The position numbers and the translations under genes were made by a program. A stretch of 53,900 bases of DNA from Modicisalibacter coralii (GTDB lineage Bacteria > Pseudomonadota > Gammaproteobacteria > Pseudomonadales > Halomonadaceae), in NCBI RefSeq assembly GCF_004117855.1, contig NZ_QWBW01000014.1, positions 66,432-120,331 on the forward strand, given 5' to 3'. This document shows positions 9,171 through 17,549 of this stretch, one piece after another. The notes below the pieces were generated by a model that made no database searches, was not told where the DNA came from, and worked only from the letters and a program-made list of their open reading frames with translations. Numbering within the stretch: position 1 is the first letter of the stretch; every line of letters begins with the position of its first letter.

Positions 9171-10661
9171 TCAACGCCATGCCCGCAACACGCGCGGCAG
9201 CAGCCAGGGCAGGACCAGCAGTGCCACGGCCGCGATCCACAGGCCGATGGAGATTCCCGACTGCCAGAGGATACCCAGGTCGCCGCCGCTGATCGACAGC
9301 GCGCGGCGCAGGTTGCTCTCCATCATCCCGCCCAGCACGAAGCCGAGGATCACCGGCGCCAGCGAGAAGCCCAGCTTGCGCAACAGATAGCCGCCCACGC
9401 CGATGAGCAGCATCAGATAGATGGCCGCCAGGTTGGAGTGCAACTGGAAGACGCCGACGAATGCCAGCAGCGCGATCGCCGGCACCAGGACCCAGCGCGG
9501 GACGATGAGCACCCGGGCGAACAGCCCGGCCAGCGGCAGGTTGAGCGCCAGCAGCGCCAGGTTGCCGATGTACAGCGAAGCGATCAGCCCGCCGGCCACT
9601 TCGGGGCGCTCCGAGAACAGCATCGGACCGGGGTCGATGTTGTAGAGCATCAGCGCCCCCAGCAGCACGGCGGTGGTTCCCGAGCCGGGGATGCCCAGCG
9701 TCAGCATGGGCACGAAGGACCCCGCGGCGGAGGCGTTGTTGGCGGCCTCCGGGGCCGCCAGCCCACGCATGTCGCCGGTCCCGAAAGTCCCCTCCTTGTC
9801 GCTGATGCGCTTTTCCGTGGTGTAGGCGACCGCTCCGGCCACCGAGGCGCCGGTGCCCGGCAGAATCCCCACCAGGAAGCCCAGCAGGCCGCAGCGCCCC
9901 ATGGTCGCGCGGCAGCGGCGGATCTCCTTCCAGCTGACGAAGACCCGGCCGAGCGGCGGCAGCCCCTCGCCGCCGCCACGCATGTTGTGCTCGAGCATCA
10001 GCAGGATCTCGCTGATCGCGAACAGGCCGATGATCATCACCACCAGGTCGATGCCGTCCTGGAGCTCGGCCATGCCGAAGGTATAGCGCATCACCCCGGT
10101 GCTCGAGTCGACGCCGATGGTGGCGATCATCACCCCGATCACCGCGCCGATGGCGGTCTTGATCGGGTCCTTGCCCATCATCACCGACATCGAGGCGAAG
10201 GCGAACACCATCAGGCCGAACAGCTCCGCCGGGCCGAACTGCACGGCGGCTTCGGCGAGCAGCGGCGCGAACAGCGTCAGGCCGATGATGGCGATGGTTG
10301 CCCCGACGAACGAACTCACCGCCGACAGGCCCAGCGCCGGCCCCGCCAGGCCCTGCTTGGCCAGCGGGTGGCCGTCGAGGGTGGTCATCACCGCGCCGGC
10401 GTCGCCGGGCACGTTGAGCAGAATGCTCGACATGCGCCCGCCGTACTCGGCGCCGGTATAGATCGCCGCCAGCATGATCAGCGCCGACTCCGGCGGCAGC
10501 CCCAGGGTGTAGGCCAGCGGCATGAGAATGGCGATGCCGTTGATCGGGCCGATCCCGGGCAGCGCCCCGAACAGGGTGCCGAGAATCGCCCCGAACAGCG
10601 CCAGGCCGAGATTCAGCGGGCTCAAGGCCACCTCGAAGCCCTGAATCAGGAAATCGAACAT
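9171..10661 (-). CDS. tctA: Tripartite tricarboxylate transporter, large permease TctA
   Basis: 496-residue TctA-family permease with about twelve membrane helices. The family signature is clear: [18 protein letters not shown] (about residues 32-49), [19 protein letters not shown] and [10 protein letters not shown], then a second [16 protein letters not shown] in the repeat. It transports tricarboxylates or related organic acids with the binding protein TctC. Twelve bases downstream of tctB. The specific substrate is not determinable here. Confidence 0.93.
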   Translation of the reverse strand: MFDFLIQGFEVALSPLNLGLALFGAILGTLFGALPGIGPINGIAILMPLAYTLGLPPESALIMLAAIYTGAEYGGRMSSILLNVPGDAGAVMTTLDGHPLAKQGLAGPALGLSAVSSFVGATIAIIGLTLFAPLLAEAAVQFGPAELFGLMVFAFASMSVMMGKDPIKTAIGAVIGVMIATIGVDSSTGVMRYTFGMAELQDGIDLVVMIIGLFAISEILLMLEHNMRGGGEGLPPLGRVFVSWKEIRRCRATMGRCGLLGFLVGILPGTGASVAGAVAYTTEKRISDKEGTFGTGDMRGLAAPEAANNASAAGSFVPMLTLGIPGSGTTAVLLGALMLYNIDPGPMLFSERPEVAGGLIASLYIGNLALLALNLPLAGLFARVLIVPRWVLVPAIALLAFVGVFQLHSNLAAIYLMLLIGVGGYLLRKLGFSLAPVILGFVLGGMMESNLRRALSISGGDLGILWQSGISIGLWIAAVALLVLPWLLPRVLRAWR

Positions 10662-10673
10662 TGCGGATTCCTT

Positions 10674-11123
10674 CTAGAACCAGGCGCTCAGCCAGCGCCC
10701 TTCCGGCAAGCCAATGCCCAGCGCCTGGGTGAACAGGAAATAGGTCACGACGGTCATCGCCACGCCGGTCACCAGCGCCTTGCGCCAGCTGGCGGCGAAC
10801 AGGCGCGCCAGGACGGTGACGGCGCACAACGAGGTCAGCGGATAGCCCAGTCGCGTGAACAGCAAGGCATAGACCAGCAGCACGGCCAGCACCAGGCCCA
10901 GTTTCAGCGCCATGGGGCGATCCGGCCACTCGCCGTTGGCGCCGGGCCGGATCACCAGCACCAGCGACAGAACGGCGAGGATCAGCGCCAACCCCATGGG
11001 GAAGGCCTTGGGCCCCAGGGGGTCGTAGCTGAACGGTACGTTGAAGCGCGTCGCCCAGGCGGCGGCACCCGCCGCCAGGACGATCAGGACCAGACCGAGA
11101 ACCCGATCGGCGGTCCGATTCAT
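10674..11123 (-). CDS. tctB: Tripartite tricarboxylate transporter, small permease TctB
   Basis: 149-residue TctB-family subunit with four hydrophobic segments, opening with NRTADRVLGLVLIVLAAGAA. Its ATG overlaps the tctC stop by four bases (ATGA), showing translational coupling. The FSYDPLGPKAFPMGL segment near residue 32 is typical of the family. Confidence 0.9.
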   Translation of the reverse strand: MNRTADRVLGLVLIVLAAGAAAWATRFNVPFSYDPLGPKAFPMGLALILAVLSLVLVIRPGANGEWPDRPMALKLGLVLAVLLVYALLFTRLGYPLTSLCAVTVLARLFAASWRKALVTGVAMTVVTYFLFTQALGIGLPEGRWLSAWF

Positions 11124-12106
11124 TGCGTCAGCCCCACTTCCTTGGCCAGCCCCTTGAACTGCTGGATCTGCTGCTGCACGTAGCTGTCGAAGTCATCGCC
11201 GAAACGGGCCATCGGGAACAGCCCGCGCTTGGCGCGCATCTCCTCGAAGGCCGGCTTCTGGGTCAGCGTCTCGAAACGCTTCTCCCAGGCTTGATAGGCC
11301 TCGTCGCTGACATCGGGGCCCATGTAGAAGCCGCGCCAGATCGGCCACTGCACGTCATAGCCCTGCTCGGCGGCGGTGGGGATGTCCTTGAAGGGCCCGC
11401 CCATGCGTTCCTCGGAGAGCGCGGCGAGCACGCGAATCTTACCGCTGGCGAGTTGCGAGCGCAGTTCCGACAGATCGCCGGTGAACACCTGGATGTGATT
11501 GCCGAGCAGCGCCGACAGCGCCTCGCCACCGCCCTCGAAGGCCGCATAGCGCAGCTTGCGCGGCGAGATGTCCGCCGCCTTGGCGGTCAGCGCGGCCTTC
11601 ATCCAGTCCTGACTGCCCACCGTGCCGCCGGCACCGAAGGCGATGTCGCCGGGATTGTCGCGCAGGTCGTCCATCAGTTCGTCGAGGTTCTGCCAGGGCG
11701 CGTCGGCCTTGACCACGATCGCCCCGTAGTCGACACCGAAGGCCCCCAGCCAGCGCACTTCGTCACCGCTGTAATCGCCGAACTTGCCCAGCGACAGGTT
11801 GACCGCGGCGCCCGTGCTGGCGGCGACGATCAGGTTCGGGTCGTCGGTGCGCACCCCGGTCAGGTGGTTGTAGGCCACGGCACCGATGCCGCCGGGCATG
11901 TAGGTGACCACCATCGGCTCGTCGATCAGCCCGGTCTCCAGCAGGCCGTTGGCCGCCAGACGACAGGTCAGATCGTAGCCGCCCCCCGGCTTGGCCGGGG
12001 CGATGCATTCGCTCTTGCCGGATTGTGCCTGGGCGCTGCCCAGTACCAGACTGCCGGCGACCAGCGCCAGCGCCGAACAGCTCTTGAACAAGCGGTTGAA
12101 CTTCAT
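11120..12106 (-). CDS. tctC: Tripartite tricarboxylate transporter, periplasmic binding protein TctC
   Basis: 328-residue TctC/BugT-type binding protein. Signal peptide MKFNRLFKSCSALALVAG to about AQA at residue 28; mature region with ECIAPAKPGGGYDLTCR, the Tct substrate-loop motif, then VTYMPGGIGAVAYNHL. First gene of the tct operon and divergent from tctD, as expected when TctDE controls tctCBA. Confidence 0.93.
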   Translation of the reverse strand: MKFNRLFKSCSALALVAGSLVLGSAQAQSGKSECIAPAKPGGGYDLTCRLAANGLLETGLIDEPMVVTYMPGGIGAVAYNHLTGVRTDDPNLIVAASTGAAVNLSLGKFGDYSGDEVRWLGAFGVDYGAIVVKADAPWQNLDELMDDLRDNPGDIAFGAGGTVGSQDWMKAALTAKAADISPRKLRYAAFEGGGEALSALLGNHIQVFTGDLSELRSQLASGKIRVLAALSEERMGGPFKDIPTAAEQGYDVQWPIWRGFYMGPDVSDEAYQAWEKRFETLTQKPAFEEMRAKRGLFPMARFGDDFDSYVQQQIQQFKGLAKEVGLTQ

Positions 12107-12240
12107 GGCGAACTCCTGTCTTCTTGTCGTGGAAGTGACGACGCCACCGGCATCGCCACTGGTGTGACACTAGCGATGGTAGGGCGAGACCCTTTCATCA
12201 ACCTGTCATCGTCACAGCCACCACCTACGACTTTGGTCCC
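12107..12240. promoter_or_regulatory. Divergent intergenic region tctC / tctD
   Basis: 134 bases between two divergently transcribed operons, expected to hold both promoters and the TctD binding site. An imperfect inverted repeat is suggested by the direct complementarity of CATCGCCACTGGTGTGAC and GTCATCGTCAC segments, but I cannot assign -35/-10 boxes with confidence. Confidence 0.4.
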
Positions 12241-12909
12241 ATGCGCATACTGGTCGTCGAGGACGACGCGCTGCTGGCGCGCTCCCTGAACAAGTCCCTG
12301 GCCCCGCTCGGCCATCAGGTCGAGTCGTTCACGACCTACCAGGCGGCCCACGCCGCCATGGAGCGTGCCGAGTTCGACCTGATCCTGCTCGACCTGGGCC
12401 TGCCCGACGGCGACGGCCTGGGTCTGCTGAGCTGGCTGCGCGACCGCGGCAATGCCACGCCGGTACTGATCATCACCGCCCGCGACGCCATCGACGACCG
12501 CGTGCGGGGGCTCGACGAAGGCGCCGACGACTATCTGGCCAAGCCGTTCTCGCTGGCCGAGCTCGAGGCCCGGGTACGCGCCCTGCTGCGCCGCAGCCAG
12601 CAGCGCACCAGCAACCGGCTGAGCCTGGGGCCATTGAGTTTCGATGCCCAGAGTGGCGCCGTGTATCTCGACGCTACGCCGCTCGACCTGCCCCACCGCG
12701 AGCGCTGCCTGATCGAGGGGCTGCTCCAGCACGGCGAACGCATCGCCCCGCGCGAATTGCTCGAGAACCGGGTCTTCGGCTTCGCCGAGGTCGGCTCCAA
12801 CGCCCTGGAGGTCTACGTCAGCCGCCTGCGCAAGCGCCTCGAGGGCAGCGGCCTGCGTGTGCGCACCTTCCGGGGGCTGGGGTATCGCCTCGAGATGGAC
12901 ACGCCGTGA
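12241..12909 (+). CDS. tctD: Response regulator TctD (OmpR family)
   Basis: 222-residue OmpR/PhoB-type regulator: receiver domain at residues 1-118 (acid pocket EDD near residue 8, phosphoacceptor in LILLDLGLPDGDG near residue 51, Lys in DDYLAKPFS near 101) and winged-helix DNA-binding domain from about 125 to the end (VEVYVSRLRKRL-like EVYVSRLRKRLEG, FRGLGYRL). It lies directly opposite tctC and is coupled to the kinase by a four-base overlap (GTGA). Confidence 0.92.
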   Translation: MRILVVEDDALLARSLNKSLAPLGHQVESFTTYQAAHAAMERAEFDLILLDLGLPDGDGLGLLSWLRDRGNATPVLIITARDAIDDRVRGLDEGADDYLAKPFSLAELEARVRALLRRSQQRTSNRLSLGPLSFDAQSGAVYLDATPLDLPHRERCLIEGLLQHGERIAPRELLENRVFGFAEVGSNALEVYVSRLRKRLEGSGLRVRTFRGLGYRLEMDTP

Positions 12910-14309
12910 TCGAGGTCACCGGGTCGCTGAAGTCGCGGCTGGCCCTGTGGCTGCTGGTCACCGTCAGCGGACTCGGCGCCCTGCTGTTGCTGGAGGCCTA
13001 TTTCGGTGCCCGCAACGCGGCCCAGCGCGCCTTCGACAGCCAGCTCGAAGCGGCCGGCCTGACCATCGCCGAGGGCATCCAGTGGCAGGGCGGGCAGCCG
13101 GTGGTCAAGATCCCCGCGGCCGCGCTGTCGATCCTCGCCACGCATCATCAGGAGCGGGTGTTCTACGCGGTGCTCGATGCCCGCGGCGAGACGATCACGG
13201 CCGATCTGGACTTCTCCGTCCCCGCCGCCTGGCAAGACGCCGCGGCCCAACGGCCCGTCTGGCGCGACGCCCGTTTCCTGGGCGCCGACTGGCGTCTTCA
13301 CGGCCGCGAACTGGAGTCGGCCGGCTGGCAGACCCAGGATCCCGTGCAGATCTGGGTCGGGCACACCCTGAGCGGCCGTCGCGCCCTGGCCCACGAACTG
13401 TTCGAACGCTCGGTGTCGCGCTTTCTGGCCATGGTCCTGCTGGCCGGCGTATTGATGCTGCTGGCGATGCGCGCGGCCCTCACGCCGATGCGCCGCCTGC
13501 GCCACCTGTTGCGCCAGAGAACGGCCGAGGACATGCGCCCGCTGGACGCCAGGGTCCCCGAGGAACTGCGCGAGCTGGCCGAGACGCTCGACACGCTGTT
13601 CGCCCGGCAACGCGACAGCCACGACGCCCTGCTGCGATTCACCGCCGATGCCAGCCACCAGCTCAAGACACCGCTGGCCGGCCTGCAGCACACCAGCGAA
13701 CTGGCGCTCGAGGAGCGCTCGCCCGAGGCATGGCACGAGGCCCTGACGATGATCCACCGACGTGCCGCCGATACCAGCCGCCTGGCCAGCCAGTTGCTCA
13801 GCCTGGCACGCCTGCGGCATCTGACCGGGCATCACGAAACGCAATGTGTCGAGCTGGCGACGCTGGTGCGCGACACCCTGCTGGAATCGGCCGCCAGCCT
13901 CGCGGCCCGCGATCACGACCTCGGCCTGGCACCGCTGCCCGAGGCACCGACCACGATTCGCGGCGAGCCCTGGGCACTGCGCGAGCTGCTGGGCAATCTG
14001 ATCGACAACGCCCTGCGCTATACCCCCGCCGGCACGACGATCACCGTGCGCGTGAAACGCGACGCCGAGAGCGTCGAGCTCGTCGTCGAGGACGACGGCC
14101 CCGGCGTGCCGACAGCGTGGCTGGGGCGTCTGCACCAGCCCTTCGAGCGTGGCGGCCGTCAGGACACCGAAGGCTCGGGCCTGGGCCTGGCGATCGTCCA
14201 CTCGATCGCCCTGCGTCATGCCGCCGAACTGTCCCTCGAGGCCGGCGACCAGGGCGGCCTGCGAGTGCGCTTGCGCTTTCCCTTCGCCGCGACCGGGACG
14301 ACCTCATGA
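12906..14309 (+). CDS. tctE: Sensor histidine kinase TctE
   Basis: 467-residue membrane kinase starting at a GTG within the tctD stop. A first helix at about residues 13-33, a periplasmic 2CSK-type sensor domain, a second helix at about 172-192, then the H-box ADASHQLKTPLAGL (about residue 250), N-box LIDNALRYTP, and G boxes VVEDDGPGVP and GSGLGLAIVHS. It phosphorylates TctD in response to extracytoplasmic tri- or dicarboxylates in known systems. The next gene begins within its stop codon (ATGA overlap). Confidence 0.92.
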   Translation: MIEVTGSLKSRLALWLLVTVSGLGALLLLEAYFGARNAAQRAFDSQLEAAGLTIAEGIQWQGGQPVVKIPAAALSILATHHQERVFYAVLDARGETITADLDFSVPAAWQDAAAQRPVWRDARFLGADWRLHGRELESAGWQTQDPVQIWVGHTLSGRRALAHELFERSVSRFLAMVLLAGVLMLLAMRAALTPMRRLRHLLRQRTAEDMRPLDARVPEELRELAETLDTLFARQRDSHDALLRFTADASHQLKTPLAGLQHTSELALEERSPEAWHEALTMIHRRAADTSRLASQLLSLARLRHLTGHHETQCVELATLVRDTLLESAASLAARDHDLGLAPLPEAPTTIRGEPWALRELLGNLIDNALRYTPAGTTITVRVKRDAESVELVVEDDGPGVPTAWLGRLHQPFERGGRQDTEGSGLGLAIVHSIALRHAAELSLEAGDQGGLRVRLRFPFAATGTTS

Positions 14310-15337
14310 AAACCTGGATGGCCGCCCTGCTGCTGACGATCGCCCCGGTGCTCGCCGGAGCCGCCCAGGCCCAGCCGCTGCGCATCGAGGCGGCGCTGGA
14401 CCGCGAGGTCGTGCAGCCATTGCTCGACGCCTTCGCCCGGCAAAATCCCGACATCGAGGTGCACTTCCACGATCGCTCCACCCGGGAGGTCGACCGACGC
14501 GTCGCCGCCGGGCCGCCACCGGACGTGGTGATCAGCTCGGCGATGCCCTGGCAACTGGCGCGCGTCAATCAAGGCTACGCACGCCGCCTGGATACCCCCG
14601 AGACCCGGAACTGGCCGCAATGGGCCAAGTGGCGCGACGCGGTGTTCGGCTTCACCTTCGAGCCGATCGTCATGGCCTATCGCCTGGATCTCGCCCGGCA
14701 CATGCTGCCCCCGACCACCCATGCCGACCTGCACGACCTGCTCGACACGCACCCGGCCCTGCTGCGCGGACGCGTGACCACCTATTCGCCGAGCGTGAGC
14801 GGCATCGGCTATACGCTCTTTCAGCAGGACGCCCGCTACAGCTCGCGATTCTGGGATCTGGTCGCCGCCATGGGCGCGGCGGACGTCGCACTGGAAGACG
14901 AGACCCGGGCGATGCTCGAAGGCCTCACTCAGGGACGCTACTGGCTGGGCTACAATCTGCTCGGCTCGTACGCCATGGTCTGGGCCCAGGATCATCCCGA
15001 AGTGATGGTGCAGGTTCCCAAGGACTATGCGCTGGTGCTGATGCGCATGGCCTTCGTGCATCGCGACGCCCCACACCCCCGGGCGGCGATCCGCTTCATG
15101 GAGTTCCTGCTCAGTCGCGCCGGCCAGCGCGTACTCGCCGGTCAGACGCCGTTGTTCAGCATCCGCCCCGACGTGGTCGGCCCCTACACCGCGCAGCGCC
15201 TGCGCGACCAGGTCGGCGACCATCTCTACCCGATTCCCCTCGACGCCTCGCTGCTGGCGTTCATAGACCCCAAGCGCCGCGCGGCCTTCATGGATCGCTG
15301 GCGGCGCGAGATCAATATCCTCGAGGACGGCGACTGA
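14306..15337 (+). CDS. Extracellular solute-binding protein in tctDE operon (PgtC-like)
   Basis: 343-residue secreted protein, signal peptide MKTWMAALLLTIAPVLAGAA to about AQA (residue 24), followed by an ABC-type solute-binding fold (LLDAFARQNPDIEVHFHDRS, then PPPDVVISSAMPWQ). It overlaps tctE by four bases and no ABC permease or ATPase gene is nearby, so it is unlikely to serve an importer. The arrangement resembles PgtC, a periplasmic protein working with the PgtB kinase; I infer a ligand-presenting co-sensor for TctE. Its stop is directly adjacent to the stop of the convergent DUF2797 gene. Confidence 0.8.
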   Translation: MKTWMAALLLTIAPVLAGAAQAQPLRIEAALDREVVQPLLDAFARQNPDIEVHFHDRSTREVDRRVAAGPPPDVVISSAMPWQLARVNQGYARRLDTPETRNWPQWAKWRDAVFGFTFEPIVMAYRLDLARHMLPPTTHADLHDLLDTHPALLRGRVTTYSPSVSGIGYTLFQQDARYSSRFWDLVAAMGAADVALEDETRAMLEGLTQGRYWLGYNLLGSYAMVWAQDHPEVMVQVPKDYALVLMRMAFVHRDAPHPRAAIRFMEFLLSRAGQRVLAGQTPLFSIRPDVVGPYTAQRLRDQVGDHLYPIPLDASLLAFIDPKRRAAFMDRWRREINILEDGD

Positions 15338-16171
15338 TCAGCCGACACTCACCTCGTAGCCGGTGAACTTGCGCAGGTTGATCACCCCGGTGTCGAACAT
15401 CAGGTACTGCCCCTTGATCCCCATCAGGGTGCCGCCGACGGTGGGTGTCTTGTCGAAGTTGAGCGAGACCACCTTGGTGGGCGCTTCGAGCACCGGATAG
15501 TCGAGTGTCACCGGCGTTTCGTCGAGGGTACGGATGGCGTCGGCACCGAAGCGCTCGCGGAGCTGTTCGAGGCCTTCGGCCAGGACATCGAGCAGACGGT
15601 CGCGTTCGGCGACGAGATCGAGCACTGCCACCTCGCCCTTGAGCATCGCCCGCCAGTTGGTGCGGTCGGCGACCTGGGTCTTGAACAGCGTCTCGACCAG
15701 CCCCGACTGCTGGCGGGTGGCGACCTCGAGGATCGGCAACGCCTGGATCGCCCCCTGGTCCAGCCAGCGGGTGGGCAACTGGGTCTTGCGGGTGATGCCG
15801 ACCTTGAGCCCCGAGGAATTGGCGAGATAGACCACGTGCGGCTGGAAGCAGTGCCGTTCGCCCCATGCCGGGTCGCGGCAGGTACCCAGGAAGTAGTGAC
15901 AGGTTTCCGGTTTGACGATGCAGGTATCGCACTGGGGTAGACGCTTGAAGCAGGGGTAACAGTACCCCTGGCCGAAGCTCTTGCGGGTCGCCCGCCCGCA
16001 ATGCGTGCAGGCGATGGCGCCGGTGTGGGCGAGGCCCAGCGTCTGCCCCAGCCGCGCGTTGAGATCCAGGCGCGCCTCGCCGGCACGCAAGGTGTAACGC
16101 GCCGGCCCGCCGTCGCCGGGGGCGATCGCCATCTTGCTCAGGCAGCCCCGGGCGGCCATCAGTTCAGCCAC
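15338..16171 (-). CDS. DUF2797 family protein, cysteine-rich
   Basis: 277-residue DUF2797 protein of unknown function. A cluster of cysteines between about residues 56 and 110 (ACTHCGR, YCYPCFKRLPQCDTC, CHYFLGTC) looks like one or more zinc sites, followed by VVYLANSSGLKVGITRK, which resembles a GIY-YIG-like segment (YLANS...KVGITR). It starts at GTG 16171, or ATG 16159 (MAARGCLSKM); GTG is preferred because it keeps the family-like ELMAARGCLSKM N-terminus. Overlaps yeaC by 13 bases, so both form a small operon. Confidence 0.82.
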   Translation of the reverse strand: MAELMAARGCLSKMAIAPGDGGPARYTLRAGEARLDLNARLGQTLGLAHTGAIACTHCGRATRKSFGQGYCYPCFKRLPQCDTCIVKPETCHYFLGTCRDPAWGERHCFQPHVVYLANSSGLKVGITRKTQLPTRWLDQGAIQALPILEVATRQQSGLVETLFKTQVADRTNWRAMLKGEVAVLDLVAERDRLLDVLAEGLEQLRERFGADAIRTLDETPVTLDYPVLEAPTKVVSLNFDKTPTVGGTLMGIKGQYLMFDTGVINLRKFTGYEVSVG

Positions 16172-16431
16172 TTGATGCGTTCCTCGCCGTTGCTGGACTC
16201 ACCATTGCCGGACGCGCTCTGGCAACTGCCCTGGAGATAGCCCACGCGCTCGGTCTCGGGCACGTCGTGTTCGATCTCGTAGCGGATCACCGCCTCGAGA
16301 CACAGCTCGGTCTGTTCCTCGGAGAGGCGCCGCCCGTCGGGCCACTTGCGCAGCGCCACCGCCTGCTTGAGGCTGCGATAGACCTCGGGCGTCATCTGCT
16401 GGATCATGCGTTCGAACGTCATGTCGCTCAT
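16159..16431 (-). CDS. yeaC: YeaC family protein (DUF1315)
   Basis: 90-residue DUF1315 protein; the core FERMIQQMTPEVYRSLKQAV and SEEQTELCLEAVIRYEI is diagnostic. Function unknown. Overlaps the downstream DUF2797 gene, a pairing seen in other gammaproteobacteria. Confidence 0.88.
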   Translation of the reverse strand: MSDMTFERMIQQMTPEVYRSLKQAVALRKWPDGRRLSEEQTELCLEAVIRYEIEHDVPETERVGYLQGSCQSASGNGESSNGEERIKWLN

Positions 16432-16488
16432 CGTCGTCTCCTTCGCCTTGTCGGCCTGATTGTCTCACGTCGCGCTGGCCCACGGTGT

Positions 16489-17331
16489 TCAACCGGCGCG
16501 TTTCTTGCGGCTGGCCCAGCCCCCGAACGCCAGGCCCAGCAACAGCCCGCCGAGGTGCGCCTCGTTGGCGACGTTGCCGAAGCCCAGCGGTTCGGCGAAA
16601 TCGGTCATGGTGAAGACCATCCAGCCGAGCATGAACACCACCAGCATCTGCGGCACGAAGAAACCGCTCGACGGGCGACGCCGCGACATCAGCCAGACGT
16701 AGCCCAGCAATGCATAGTCGACCCCCGACATGCCGCCGAACAGCACGGTGCCGGTGGCGTACTGGGCCAGATTCGAGCCCACCGCGCCGATCACCACGAC
16801 CAGGGCCAGACGTCGGGCGCCGTGCAGGCTTTCGACCTGACGGCCGAAGTACCACAGCCAGAGCATGTTGAAGATCAGGTGCATCCAGCCGAAATGCAGC
16901 AGCACCGGCGTGAACAACCGCCACACCTGGCCGCTGGCCAAGGTCTCGCCGAGCGAGCCGAGATGCACCGCGTTGCCGACCACACTGACCGGCGTGATCA
17001 TCAGCCAGGCGAGTACCCGGTCGCCGAGCAGGGCCATTAGGGCAAAGACGATCACGCACATGCCGACCAGCCCGGCGGCGACCGGCGCCTCGGCCAGCGC
17101 CCCCCGTTTCCAGTGGCCGCGGGCGCGTGTCGGTGGCTCGACATCGAGCGGCTCGCCCCGACGCCAGCGCTCGACCAGTTGCCAGAACGCCTCGTGCTGG
17201 CCGGGGTCGGCCAGCCATATCACCAGCGCCTCGTCCTCCTCGCTGATGCGGTGGCCGATGCGCTGCGCCCACAGCGCCTGGCGCAGGCCACGGATGTCGA
17301 TGTCGCGGGAGATCCTCAGCACCGGCTGCAT
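16489..17331 (-). CDS. glpG: Rhomboid family intramembrane serine protease (GlpG-like)
   Basis: 280-residue rhomboid with a cytosolic N-terminal domain of about 65 residues like GlpG, then six hydrophobic helices. Key motifs are HFGWMHLIFNMLWLW (loop/helix 2), the nucleophile in GGMSGVDYALLGY, and the catalytic histidine in NEAHLGGLLLG near the C-terminus. The ATG at 17331 follows GAGGAA; the upstream longer frame is not supported. It cleaves membrane-spanning substrates in the inner membrane. Confidence 0.9.
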   Translation of the reverse strand: MQPVLRISRDIDIRGLRQALWAQRIGHRISEEDEALVIWLADPGQHEAFWQLVERWRRGEPLDVEPPTRARGHWKRGALAEAPVAAGLVGMCVIVFALMALLGDRVLAWLMITPVSVVGNAVHLGSLGETLASGQVWRLFTPVLLHFGWMHLIFNMLWLWYFGRQVESLHGARRLALVVVIGAVGSNLAQYATGTVLFGGMSGVDYALLGYVWLMSRRRPSSGFFVPQMLVVFMLGWMVFTMTDFAEPLGFGNVANEAHLGGLLLGLAFGGWASRKKRAG

Positions 17332-17375
17332 GGGCGTTCCTCGGAGGCGATGGGTGACGGGGCGCGGGACGCGCA

Positions 17376-17407
17376 AAAAGAAAAATCCGGCGGAGGGGGC
17401 CGCCGGA
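17376..17407 (-). terminator. Rho-independent terminator (phosphatase downstream)
   Basis: Perfect 8-bp stem TCCGGCGG/CCGCCGGA (17386-17393 with 17400-17407) with a 6-base loop. Read on the minus strand it is followed by TTTTTCTTTTT (17385-17375). It lies between the phosphatase stop and the rhomboid start, on the strand of both. Confidence 0.8.
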
Positions 17408-17549
17408 CAAAGAGCAAGGGATCATTCAAGGGAACACTCACTCTGACGGCGGTCACGCGGGTAAGTTTCATGGCGAGGCAAAAAAATGTGTAATTAATTG
17501 TAATCGACCAATCGCGCCTCGAACGCCGCGGTTCCCGAGCGCCCGGGGC

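Noticed and set aside
9087-11183. 698-codon plus-strand open frame
   Set aside because: Antisense to tctA and tctB, whose proteins are clear family members; composition (Gln/His/Arg) is that of a shadow.
12857-15337. 826-codon plus-strand open frame
   Set aside because: Its last part is the binding protein that starts at 14306; the upstream part is a shadow of tctE in another frame.
14306-15337. ABC importer component
   Set aside because: No permease or ATPase gene nearby and the gene overlaps the kinase; a sensing role fits better.
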